Below, piece by piece: positions 36,372 through 44,478 of a stretch of 64,000 nt of DNA; within the stretch, counting starts at the first letter, position 1, and each line of letters opens with the position of its first letter. This stretch comes from Pseudofrankia coriaricola. GTDB taxonomy: Bacteria > Actinomycetota > Actinomycetes > Frankiales > Frankiaceae. Both the position numbers and the translations under genes were made by a program. Where the stretch lies: contig NZ_MBLO01000261.1 of NCBI RefSeq assembly GCF_001854805.1, positions 36,570 to 100,569 on the forward strand. The letters are read 5' to 3'. Below the pieces are notes generated by a model. The model ran no database searches. It was not told the origin of the DNA and saw nothing but the letters and a program-made list of their open reading frames with translations.

Positions 36372-37382
36372 TTACGGAGCGAGGCGGATGATCACCTTGC
36401 CGGTGTAGGCGCCGCGGAGCATGTCGACGAACGCGGCCGGAGCGTTGTCCAAACTGTCGACGATGCTCTCGTCGAGGTGAAGACGTCCGGCGCGTAGCCA
36501 CGCGGACATCTCCGCCTGGACCGTCGGTGCCCGGTGAAGGTGGTCGCTGGTGAGAAATCCCCGCAGCGTCAGGCGCTTGGCGATGGCGAGGATCAGATTG
36601 GCCGGCCCGGACGAGCGCGCCGCGCCGTTCTGCGAGGCGAGCGCGCCGCACAGGACGATCCGGCCGTGCGGGTTCATGACCTCGATCGCCGCCTCGAGCT
36701 GCGCGCCGCCGGCGTTGTCGAAGTACACGTCGACGCCGCCCGGCACGATCTTGCGCAGCTGGTCCGCGGGCGAGCCGTCGTGGTAATCGAAGGCGGCGTC
36801 GAAGCCGAGCACGCCGGTCAGGTGGGCCACCTTGGCCGGCGATCCCGCGCTGCCGACCACCCGAGCGGCGCCCTTCAAGCGTGCGATCTGGCCGACCAGA
36901 CCACCGACCGCGCCGGCCGCGCCGGACACGAAGACGGTCTCACCCGTGGTCAATCTGGCGACGTCCACCAGTCCGGCCCAGGCAGTGAGGGCGGGGGCGA
37001 GGTGCGCTGACTGCGTGGGAAAAGCCTGACCGTCTACCTTGTGGAACCGATCCGCGTTCGCCAGTGCGAATTCCCTCCAGCCCAGCGCGTGTCGCACCAG
37101 GTCACCGACCGCGAGGTCGGGACTCGCGCTTGCGATCACACGGCCGACAGCGTCGCCGGTCATCACCTCGCCCACCGCGATGAGGGGGATCGGCACGCCG
37201 ACATCGCTCATCCGGATCCGCGTCCCCGCGTCGAGGGACAGGAAGAGGTTCCGCACCAGCACCTCTCCCGCGGCTGGTTCCGGAACCGCGGCTGCGGCAA
37301 GGACGAGATCGCCGGGGGCGGGCATGCCGACCGGGCGGGCGGCGAGTCGAACTTCTCGGCCTGTGCGTGGGGGCGTGTTCAT
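36372..37382 (-). CDS. NADP-dependent oxidoreductase (MDR, CurA/prostaglandin-reductase-like)
   Basis: 336 residues of the zinc-less medium-chain reductase family. Motifs: LFLSLDAGTRIRMSD (the LSxDPxxR site), VFVSGAAGAVGGLVGQIARL (NADPH loop) and DVYFDNAGGAQLEAAIEVMN. It would reduce alpha,beta-unsaturated ketones or aldehydes with NADPH. Transcription is probably controlled by the MerR gene downstream, since the palindrome at 37401-37416 lies in its promoter. The transcript may start almost at the ATG. Confidence 0.85.
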   Translation of the reverse strand: MNTPPRTGREVRLAARPVGMPAPGDLVLAAAAVPEPAAGEVLVRNLFLSLDAGTRIRMSDVGVPIPLIAVGEVMTGDAVGRVIASASPDLAVGDLVRHALGWREFALANADRFHKVDGQAFPTQSAHLAPALTAWAGLVDVARLTTGETVFVSGAAGAVGGLVGQIARLKGAARVVGSAGSPAKVAHLTGVLGFDAAFDYHDGSPADQLRKIVPGGVDVYFDNAGGAQLEAAIEVMNPHGRIVLCGALASQNGAARSSGPANLILAIAKRLTLRGFLTSDHLHRAPTVQAEMSAWLRAGRLHLDESIVDSLDNAPAAFVDMLRGAYTGKVIIRLAP

Positions 37383-37400
37383 GCCAGCGGACGCTAGAGG

Positions 37401-37416
37401 TTGACGTAAACGTCAA
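37401..37416 (-). promoter_or_regulatory. MerR-type operator in oxidoreductase promoter
   Basis: TTGACGTAAACGTCAA, a 7+7 inverted repeat with AA centre. On the minus strand it lies just after a TTGACC -35 hexamer (37422-37417) and inside a 19-20 bp spacer before TAGCGT (37396-37391). Lengthened spacers that hold a palindrome are the hallmark of MerR-activated promoters. Confidence 0.6.
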
Positions 37417-37456
37417 GGTCAAGCGCAAGCCGCGACCTCCCGAAACCAGCATCCGG

Positions 37457-37631
37457 CTGGCCAACTACCTCCGACATGGCCATCCACTGGCCAACTGACA
37501 CCGGCAGTGGCCAAGTTCGTGCGTTCCCTACAACCCGACTGTGGAATCGCAGATAGATGAGCATTCAGCGTGCGGCCGTGAGGGGTAGTCGAGCAGTCTC
37601 CGGCGGGCGTCCGGCGGGATAGTTGAGCGGC
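37457..37631. repeat. TGGCCA-box intergenic repeat, copy D
   Basis: Four TGGCCA boxes at 37458, 37477, 37488 and 37508 (spacing 19, 11, 20). Then TTCCCTACA and TGTGGAA form an imperfect hairpin near 37524-37546, followed by GATAGATGAGCA, GGGGTAGTCGAGCAG (37582-37596) and GGGATAGTTGAGCGG (37616-37630). This is the same order as in copy B, with about three-quarters of bases matching in the box region. Confidence 0.75.
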
Positions 37632-37826
37632 CGTGAGGTGTGGATGGCTGGATCTTGCCCGTTTTGCCGCTACCGAGTGTGGTCGGTCGCCGTTGGCGCC
37701 GGTCCGGTCTCCTGGCTGGCTGCTGCGCGCGGCGCACTCCGCCCATGGATTCGTCGGTATCGCTATGGTTGCTGCCGAGTTGTGGTACGCGATGCGGGGT
37801 GCCCGGCTGGGGAGGGGAGCGGCGAC

Positions 37827-38513
37827 GTGGGGCAGGAGGTGGCGGTGGACGCCGAGGCGCGGGCCGCGGCGGCGGCGCGGATGCGAGGGGCCGCGCGCGG
37901 GCTGCGTGCCTTCGACGTCGACACGTTCGCGGGCGAGAACGACGGGCCTCGCGCGGTACGCGACCCCGCTCCCGGCAGCGAGGGGGACCCGGCGCTGGTG
38001 GCCGCCGGCGCGCTCATCGAGGGCTGTGCGTCGTTCATCGACCACCTGGTCGACGACATCGCGACCTTGCTGTCCGCGGGCGCCGCGACCGCCTACGACG
38101 CCGCGGTGAAGGGCTACACCCTCGCCGCGCTGGACCGCCTGCCGCCGACCTATGACGACCACTACACCGTCGCCTTCGGCAAGAAGCTCCTGGTCGCGAC
38201 GATCACCGTCACCGGCCGGCTGGCGGAGCCGGACTGGATTCCGATGGCCTGCCTCGCCGAGCAGCTCGCGCTGTACCTGGCGGTGGAGGAGGCCGCGGGC
38301 CTGCTGCGTCTGTACCGCCTCGACGACGACCCGCGGGCTCGCTACCAGTACTTCCAGGAGACGGCGTTCGAGAACAACGCCCATCTCCGTCTCTACGACG
38401 AGCCCGCCGCCGTCGACTACGCCGCCCACCCCGGAGCGGCACCCATCAACGCCTGGTTCACGCCCTTCTACGACGGCTTCTACGTCCACCCCTATGTGGA
38501 GCCGCGTTACTGA
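37827..38513 (+). CDS. Conserved-looking hypothetical protein
   Basis: 228 residues; not recognised. After an Ala/Arg-rich start (EARAAAAARMRGAARGLRAF), there is an acidic helical region with VAAGALIEGCASFIDHLVDD and ALYLAVEEAAGLLRLYRLDD, then an aromatic C-terminus (WFTPFYDGFYVHPYVEPRY). The regular GC3 pattern and the strong GGAGGGG 9 nt before GTG 37827 support it being real. An earlier in-frame ATG would read through repeat copy D and is rejected. No membrane segment or active-site motif. Confidence 0.55.
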   Translation: MGQEVAVDAEARAAAAARMRGAARGLRAFDVDTFAGENDGPRAVRDPAPGSEGDPALVAAGALIEGCASFIDHLVDDIATLLSAGAATAYDAAVKGYTLAALDRLPPTYDDHYTVAFGKKLLVATITVTGRLAEPDWIPMACLAEQLALYLAVEEAAGLLRLYRLDDDPRARYQYFQETAFENNAHLRLYDEPAAVDYAAHPGAAPINAWFTPFYDGFYVHPYVEPRY

Positions 38514-38994
38514 TCGCGGGCCGAGGCGCACTGGGCGGGCCGCCGCGGGGGATGGCGTCACCCATGCGGATGAAGCGGCTGAACGCGCAGCGGGGCACCC
38601 TAGCACCGGGCCGTGGCCGCCTGCTGTCGGCTACGCGTCGCTTGCTGCCGGTCGCGGAGCCCGTCGGATTCGATCTAGAATCGCAGTCCATGACCGGGTC
38701 CGGCAGCAATGGGGCTGCGATCCCTCGGACGCTCGGCCGGTAGCGGGCAGACATGAGCGTCGGCCTCCCAGCACCCGGGTTATCACCACCGCCCGCTCGC
38801 GTGCGGCCCGCCAGCGCGCCGGCTCCCGCCGACGCCGCGACCGACGCCACATTCCCCGTCCGCGGCGTCCTGGTCCGGGCCGATCCAGCCGACCGGACCG
38901 ACCGGGCTGACTGGGCTGATCGGGCCGGGACCGCCGGGCCGGCGCGGGCGGGCGGGCGTCGCCACGCCGGCGGCGCTCAGGAAGGCTGCCGCGG
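38514..38994. other. Intergenic region without recognisable gene
   Basis: Several short open frames exist but their translations (Pro/Ala/Arg-rich, repeats of DRTDRADWADRAG) do not look like a protein. A short tandem GACCGGACCGACCGGGCTGA-like repeat near 38889 is present. Confidence 0.4.
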
Positions 38995-40287
38995 ATGTTG
39001 ATGAGGGCGAGACCGGGACGCGGCTGGCTGCGCGGACGCGCCAGGGAGACCTCCACGCCGGGCCGCCTGCTGCTGCTCGCCGGGCTGGTCGTGCTCGCCA
39101 CGCTGGCCGTCGGGGCGACGGCGGTGGCGACGGTCCTGAGCCAGCGCCACACGGCGGTCACCCTCGCCGACCGGACGTCGCCCACGGTGGTGGACGCCGT
39201 CCGGGCCCGCGCCCTGCTGGCCGACGCCGACCTGGTCGCCGCGCAGAGCCTGCTCCCGCCAGGGTCGTGGGGCCCGCCCACCGCGCAGTTCCAGGAGGAC
39301 ATCAAGACGGCCGGCCAGGCGCTCGCGCGGGCGGCCGACAACTCCACCGCCGGCGAGGCCGACCGGGCGCAGATCCAGGCCGTCAACAACGGCCTGCTCG
39401 TCGTCTACCAGGGTGACGTCTACATCGCCGCGAACGCCAACGACGACGGCACCCCCTCCACGCCTCCGGGCGCCGACAACGGTGCCGGCGCCGGTACCGA
39501 TGCCAGCGCTTCAGCCGAGTCCACGGCCGCGAGCGTGGGCCTCACGGGGGTCTACCTGGTGTACGCCTCGGACCTCATGCGTGAGCCGACCGGCATCCTG
39601 GCGACGGTCGCGGCGTTCCAGGCGCGCAACAGCGCGAACCTGCCGGACGAGGGGACGGCGCCCTGGGCGCTGCTCGGCGGCCACCTCGCCGCCGCCGTCG
39701 CGCTGCTGGCCCTGCTCGTCTACGCCCAGGTGTTCCTGCGCCATCGGTTCCACCGCGCCATGAGCCTCGGGCTGCTCGGGGCAGCGGTCGTCCTGGTGCT
39801 CCTCGCCGGCGGCCTGACGGCCCTCACGCTGCGAACCAGCCACGACATCGACCGCGGCGTCCGGGAGACGACGGCGGTGGCCTGCCTGTGGCAGGCACGC
39901 GAGGCAGCGGCGATCATCGAACAGGACCGGACCTTCGGCGAGTTGGCCCCGGGCCTCGCCCGCGGCGCGGTGCTGCCCACCGCGACCGACATCCAGAACG
40001 ACCAGAACGGTCAGGACGACGTGGCCGTGGCGGACGGCTGCGGTGGGCAGGCCGGCCTCCCGGCCGCGGGTCAGGCCGACGGCGGCGGCGGTCCCGCCGC
40101 CGTGTACCAGGCACGCGACGCGCGGCTCGGTGTGCTCGTCGGCGAGCGGACCACGACGCTGGACGACGCCCTCGACGACGCGATCCCCGGAGTAGGCCTT
40201 CCGTGGGCGATGACCGCGGGCACCCTCGCCCTGCTGGCCCTCGGCGCCTACGCGTTCTGGCCGCGCATCCGGGAGTACGGGAGCTGA
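38995..40287 (+). CDS. Multi-spanning membrane protein with large external loops
   Basis: 430 residues; not recognised. Four transmembrane helices are visible: about 24-48 (LLLLAGLVVLATLAVGATAV), 226-250 (LAAAVALLALLVYAQVFL), 258-280 (LGLLGAAVVLVLLAGGLTAL) and near the C-terminus (WAMTAGTLALLALGAYAFW). The first external region (49-225) contains ASTVDAV-type helices and a Ser/Ala/Asp-rich hinge. Gene order with a lipoprotein 2 bp downstream suggests co-translation. It has the layout of a sensory or chaperone membrane partner rather than an ABC permease. Confidence 0.6.
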   Translation: MLMRARPGRGWLRGRARETSTPGRLLLLAGLVVLATLAVGATAVATVLSQRHTAVTLADRTSPTVVDAVRARALLADADLVAAQSLLPPGSWGPPTAQFQEDIKTAGQALARAADNSTAGEADRAQIQAVNNGLLVVYQGDVYIAANANDDGTPSTPPGADNGAGAGTDASASAESTAASVGLTGVYLVYASDLMREPTGILATVAAFQARNSANLPDEGTAPWALLGGHLAAAVALLALLVYAQVFLRHRFHRAMSLGLLGAAVVLVLLAGGLTALTLRTSHDIDRGVRETTAVACLWQAREAAAIIEQDRTFGELAPGLARGAVLPTATDIQNDQNGQDDVAVADGCGGQAGLPAAGQADGGGGPAAVYQARDARLGVLVGERTTTLDDALDDAIPGVGLPWAMTAGTLALLALGAYAFWPRIREYGS

Positions 40288-40289
40288 TC

Positions 40290-41639
40290 ATGGGTTCGCC
40301 CGGGCGTGTCCTAGCCATGCTGTCCGCCGTCGCCGTGCTCGGCCTCGGCGCCGTCGCCTGCGGCGGAGTCTCCTCGCGGCAGTCCGTCTCCGTGCTCGGC
40401 ACCTGGACCGACGACGAGCAGGCGAGGTTCGCCGACGTCCTGCGGCCGTTCGAGCGGCAGACCGGGATCGACGTGCGGTTCGAGGGCACGCGTGACTTCG
40501 AGGCGGTGCTGGCCGGGCGGGTCCAGAGCGGGGACATGCCGGACCTCGCGCTGATGCCGAGCCTCGGCGACCTCGAGCAGTACGCACGCGGCGGCCAGCT
40601 GGTCGCGCTCGACGACGGTTCCGGCGCGGTCGACCTGGCCAGGATCCAGCGGGAGTACGGCCCGACCTGGCTCGGCGTCGGGAAGGTCCCCGGCGCGGAC
40701 GGGCGCGACCGCGAGTACGGCCTCGTCGTCAAGGGGACGCGCAAGAGCCTCGTCTGGTACTCGGGCGCGCACTACTCCTGGCCCGTCCCGTCCACCCTGG
40801 ACGAGCTCGTCGCCACCAGCCAGGAGATCGCCGCCACGGGTACGCCGCCGTGGTGCCTGGGGATGCGCTCCAGCTCGGACTCGGGCTGGCCCGGCACCGA
40901 CTGGATCGAGGACATCCTGCTCCACCAGGCCACCGCCGAGGACTACCGGAGCTGGGCGAACGGCGATCTTGCCTGGACGAGTCCCACCGTGCGTAAGGCC
41001 TGGGAGACCTGGGGGAAGCTCGTCGCGCCCGCCATGGTGCGGGACGGGCCGGCCGGCGCCCTGCTGTCCGGCTTCCTCGACCCCGGCGCCGCCATGTTCG
41101 ACCGGCGGCCCGGCTGCTACCTGCACCAGGCCGGCTCGTTCGCCGCCGGTGTATACCGCGACAGCGCCGGCCAGCCGGCGACGGATGCTCGGTATTTCGA
41201 CTTCCCGGCCGCCAGCGGCGACCGGCGGATCATCATCGCCGGTGACGTCCTGGCGATGTTCCACGACACGCCCGCGGCGCGGCGGCTCGCGAACTACCTG
41301 ACCGGAACTCAGGCCCAGGAGATCTGGGCCCGCGCCGGCGGCACGATCTCGCCCAACAACGCGGTGACGGCGACCGCCTACCCGGATGACGCGCTGCGCG
41401 CGCTGGCGCGCTCCGTCGAGGACACGGCCTGCGCGGACGTCGTCTTCGACGCCTCCGACGCGATGCCCGCCGCGATGCGGACCGCCTTCTACCAGGGCGT
41501 GACCGAGTTCGTCGCCAATCCCGCCCGTCTGGACAGGATCCTCGCCGGTCTCGACAACGTCCGCCTGCGTTCCTATCCCGCGGTGGCCGCGGGTGACTCG
41601 CCGCCACCGGAGCAGTTCTGCCCGTCCGGTTCCGGCTGA
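40290..41639 (+). CDS. ABC-type extracellular solute-binding lipoprotein
   Basis: 449 residues with a signal peptide (MLSAVAVLGLGAVACGG) ending in a lipobox-like AVAC and a Cys at about position 24. The body reads like SBP_bac_1: VSVLGTWTDDEQARFADVLR, FERQTGIDVRFEGTRDFEAV, DMPDLALMPSLGDLEQYARG, WPGTDWIEDILLHQ and RRLANYLTGTQAQEIWARAG. This fold usually binds sugars or oligosaccharides. The start is 2 bp after the membrane-protein stop, so the two are one unit. No permease or ATPase gene is next to it, so it may work as a sensor with the membrane protein. The long frame beginning at 39888 is not the gene. Confidence 0.85.
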   Translation: MGSPGRVLAMLSAVAVLGLGAVACGGVSSRQSVSVLGTWTDDEQARFADVLRPFERQTGIDVRFEGTRDFEAVLAGRVQSGDMPDLALMPSLGDLEQYARGGQLVALDDGSGAVDLARIQREYGPTWLGVGKVPGADGRDREYGLVVKGTRKSLVWYSGAHYSWPVPSTLDELVATSQEIAATGTPPWCLGMRSSSDSGWPGTDWIEDILLHQATAEDYRSWANGDLAWTSPTVRKAWETWGKLVAPAMVRDGPAGALLSGFLDPGAAMFDRRPGCYLHQAGSFAAGVYRDSAGQPATDARYFDFPAASGDRRIIIAGDVLAMFHDTPAARRLANYLTGTQAQEIWARAGGTISPNNAVTATAYPDDALRALARSVEDTACADVVFDASDAMPAAMRTAFYQGVTEFVANPARLDRILAGLDNVRLRSYPAVAAGDSPPPEQFCPSGSG

Positions 41640-42107
41640 CGGGGACCAGACTCGGCTCCCGCTGTTCCCGTTGCGCCCGCCGTCTCCGCGATTGCCGGCG
41701 GGCCGGCACGGTCCTTTGACCAGCCCGTGGGCCGGGCTTTGGCCGTCCGCTCGGCCCGGCTGGTTTGCGCGTGAAAATAGTCACGGAGTGTGAAGAAGGT
41801 CACGACGTGTGCGTCCGACCGGAAAACCGGTGGCCGAGGTCGAGCCCACTACCTTGCGAGAAAGGCGCCTACGTAACGGCGTGTTCCGTGCCGCCCCGTG
41901 ACTGTTGTTCTTCTTTGGGCGCTCATGATATGCAAAGAGTGACACCCTCTTTACCTTCCGACGGGAAATGCGTGGGCGCTCGGCTGCCCGTGGGGGCCGG
42001 CGCCGGCGCGACCCCATGGGAATGATCCCGCGGTGACCCAGGTAGCGTTCGCGGAGTGATCATTCGGAATCACATTCTGTGCTGGGTGGCCGGGGGAGAG
42101 GATCGTC
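41640..42107. other. Intergenic region before second binding-protein gene
   Basis: No gene seen. A GC-rich inverted pair GCCGGGC / GCCCGGC (about 41731-41760) could terminate the upstream operon. A 14-bp direct repeat GTCACGGAGTGTG / GTCACGACGTGTG occurs at 41779-41811, 19 bp apart. An inverted GTGAT / ATCAC (42056-42073) lies 35 bp ahead of the next gene. Each is a weak regulatory candidate. Confidence 0.45.
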
Positions 42108-43373
42108 ATGATGGGTCGGCGCGGACGTGTCAGGACCGTGGCGGCCGCGGCGGCGGCGGCCGTCGTGACGGGAATCCCGGCCGTGCTCGCCGGCTGCGCC
42201 TCGTCGTCGTCCGGACCGGTGCCCGCCGCTGGCGGTGACTGTCCATCACCGGGTGTGTCGGGTGACACCGTCAAGATCGGCCTCATCTACCCGGACAGCG
42301 GCAGCGAGTTCGTCGGGGACTTCCGGGCCGTGCGCAGCGGCGTGGACGCCAGGGTCGCCGTCCAGAACGCGAACGGCGGTATCCACGGCCGCAAGGTCGA
42401 GGTCGTCTGGCGGGACGACGAGTCGAATCCCGCCGTCTTCGCCAACATGGCGCACATCCTGATCGACAACGAGAAGGTCTTCGGCCTGATCGTGGAGTCG
42501 TTCGTCGCCGGGCCATCCGTCCAGTGGCTGGACGAGGCGGGCGTCCCGGCGGCCGGGGTCGCCGTCGACGCGAGCTGGACCGGGCACAAGAACCTGTTCT
42601 CCTCCAGCTCCCAGTTCAGCAGCGACGCCGCCGCGGACACCATCGGCAGCTACGTACGGGCGAACGGCGGGACGAAGGCCTACGTCGTGGCCGACCCGAC
42701 CGCGCCGGGCACGAGCGGCGTCGTGTCCCAGTTCAGGTCCAGCCTGCAGAGCCAGGGCGTCCCGGTGGCGGGCGAGGGCGACTACAGCGCCGGCGCCTCC
42801 ACCCCGGCCCACGTCGTCGACGGGCTCCGCAGGAGTGGGGCCGACACGTTGGTCGGCGCCCTGCGGCCCGAGGACTTCGCTGACATCTACGCGGCGGCCA
42901 AGGCCGCCGGGGTGCGGCTCAACGTCGCGCTGAGTGCCGCGGGCTACGAGAAGGACCTGCTCGCCGAGCGGGGCGCGGACATGGCCGGCATGTCCGTCCT
43001 CGTCCGTTACACCCCTTTCGAGGCGAATTCCGCCGTCATGCGCACCTACCACACCGCGATGACCACCTACTCGCCCGAGCTCGAGGACGCCGACCAGGAG
43101 GCCGCGCTCTCCGCCTACGTCTCGACCGACGAGATGCTGCACGGTCTCGATCTCGCCGGCGCCTGCCCGACCCGCGATGCTTTCATCACGAACCTGCGCC
43201 AGGTGACGAACTACGACGCCGGCGGCCTGATCGCGCCGTCCAACCTCTCCGCGCCGACCGCGCCGGCCACGTGCTTCGCCTTCGTCAAGGCCGACGCGTC
43301 GGGGACGAAGTTCGAGCCGGTGCTACCCGCCGGTGGCGGCACGAACGGCTTCTGGTGCGGCAAGGCGATCTGA
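42108..43373 (+). CDS. Leu/Ile/Val-type ABC substrate-binding lipoprotein
   Basis: 421 residues. Signal peptide ends in the lipobox AVLAGC with Cys at about 30, so it is a lipoprotein. The body is periplasmic-binding fold type I (Peripla_BP_6): DTVKIGLIYPDSGSEFVGDF, RAVRSGVDARVAVQNANGGI, HGRKVEVVWRDDESNP, LTIVESFVAG-like and VKVLSSSS regions, followed by GGTKAYVVADPTAPGTSGVV. Candidates for ligands are amino acids, amides or urea. The start follows GGGGGAGAGG; a second ATG three bases on is possible. No permease or ATPase gene is next to it, as with the other binding protein. Confidence 0.85.
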   Translation: MMGRRGRVRTVAAAAAAAVVTGIPAVLAGCASSSSGPVPAAGGDCPSPGVSGDTVKIGLIYPDSGSEFVGDFRAVRSGVDARVAVQNANGGIHGRKVEVVWRDDESNPAVFANMAHILIDNEKVFGLIVESFVAGPSVQWLDEAGVPAAGVAVDASWTGHKNLFSSSSQFSSDAAADTIGSYVRANGGTKAYVVADPTAPGTSGVVSQFRSSLQSQGVPVAGEGDYSAGASTPAHVVDGLRRSGADTLVGALRPEDFADIYAAAKAAGVRLNVALSAAGYEKDLLAERGADMAGMSVLVRYTPFEANSAVMRTYHTAMTTYSPELEDADQEAALSAYVSTDEMLHGLDLAGACPTRDAFITNLRQVTNYDAGGLIAPSNLSAPTAPATCFAFVKADASGTKFEPVLPAGGGTNGFWCGKAI

Positions 43374-43474
43374 GCACGCCCTGCCCATGAGGCGCCCGGG
43401 CCCCGGGCGCGTCCGTGCGATCCGGCCGTGGCGCGTCCGTCTGGCGGGAGCTGTCGGGCTTTTCCCGGCCATGT

Positions 43475-43494
43475 TCTCTGACTAAAGTCAGAGA
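43475..43494. promoter_or_regulatory. Perfect palindrome abutting MarR-GNAT start
   Basis: TCTCTGACTAAAGTCAGAGA has 9-bp arms and an AA centre. It ends 2 nt before the ATG at 43497. The position fits autorepression by the MarR domain, blocking transcription start or ribosome access. MarR operators of this size are typical. Confidence 0.7.
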
Positions 43495-43496
43495 GC

Positions 43497-44387
43497 ATGG
43501 CCGACGTCGCGACGACCGCTGTGATCCGACGCTTCAACCGCGCCTACACCCAGCGGATCGGCGCGCTGGAGGACTCCTTCCTCGGGGTGGGCCTGCCGTT
43601 GGGCACGGCCCGGCTGCTGTTCGAGATCGGTGCCGAACCGGCGACCGCGCAGGCGCTGCGCTCCCGACTGGGGCTGGACTCCGGCTACCTCAGCCGGCTG
43701 CTGCGGCGCCTGGAGGAGGAAGGGCTGGCCGTGGTCACGCCGGACCCGGCGGACCGGCGGCGACGGCTCGTGGACCTGACGCCTGAAGGCAGACGCCGCT
43801 GGCAGCAGCTGGAGGACCGCTCCGAGACGCGGGCGCGCCAACTGGTCGAGCCGCTGTCCGCGCGGCAGCGGGAGCGGCTCGCGACGGCCCTGGCGGAGGC
43901 GGACCTGTTGGTACGGGCGGCCACGGTGACGTTCGAACAGGTCGAGCCGAACTCGCCGGTGGCACGGGACGCGGTCGGCCGGTACTTCGCCGAGGTCGGC
44001 CAGCGGTTCGGGTTCGACCCGGCGGGCGAGCCGGAGAAGGACGCCGTCGACCTGGCGCCGCCGCGCGGCGGGTTCTTCGTGGCGGTCAGCGACGGCGAGC
44101 CGGTGGCCTGCGGGGGCGTGCGCACGCTCGACGACGGCGTCGGCGAGATGAAACGGATGTGGGTGCACGACGGGTGGCGGGGTGCCGGGCTGGGGTCGCG
44201 GCTCCTGCGCCATCTGGAGGACGCGGCCCGGGCGCTCGGCCACCGCGTCTCCCGGCTGGACACCAACGAGACGCTCGTCGAAGCGATCGCGCTGTACGAC
44301 CGGGCCGGGTACCTGCGCACACCGCGATACGGCGACAATCCGTTCGCGACCCACTTCTTCGAAAAGTCCCTCACGGCTCCCGCCTGA
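43497..44387 (+). CDS. MarR-GNAT fusion: winged-helix regulator with acetyltransferase
   Basis: 296 residues. Residues 1-150 are MarR: LGVGLPLGTARLLFEIGAEP, QALRSRLGLDSGYLSRLLRR, LEEEGLAVVTPDPADRRRRL. Residues 155-296 are GNAT: FFVAVSDGEPVACGGVRTLD, MKRMWVHDGWRGAGLGSRLL (acetyl-CoA loop RxxGxG/A), ETLVEAIALYDRAGY. The fusion is well known in actinobacteria and may couple acetylation of a metabolite or of the regulator to gene control. No start signal with strong RBS is seen, and the operator overlaps the leader, so the mRNA is probably almost leaderless. Confidence 0.88.
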   Translation: MADVATTAVIRRFNRAYTQRIGALEDSFLGVGLPLGTARLLFEIGAEPATAQALRSRLGLDSGYLSRLLRRLEEEGLAVVTPDPADRRRRLVDLTPEGRRRWQQLEDRSETRARQLVEPLSARQRERLATALAEADLLVRAATVTFEQVEPNSPVARDAVGRYFAEVGQRFGFDPAGEPEKDAVDLAPPRGGFFVAVSDGEPVACGGVRTLDDGVGEMKRMWVHDGWRGAGLGSRLLRHLEDAARALGHRVSRLDTNETLVEAIALYDRAGYLRTPRYGDNPFATHFFEKSLTAPA

Positions 44388-44478
44388 CCGGTGCCGCCGG
44401 CCGGGATTCCAGCCCCACGGCGAGAAGCCCGCCCCCGGCGTCAGGATGCCTCCGGCGTCTGAGGAGACCGGCCGCCGG

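Noticed and set aside
32826..37631. CRISPR array
   Set aside because: The TGGCCA boxes are only 6 bp, spacing differs between copies, and copies are far apart.
38753..39001. 82-codon frame before the four-helix membrane gene
   Set aside because: Low-complexity Ala/Asp/Arg translation, no start signal and no family resemblance.
41765..42025. 86-codon frame in the binding-protein intergenic region
   Set aside because: Cys-rich, no RBS, base composition lower than neighbouring genes; it looks like promoter DNA.
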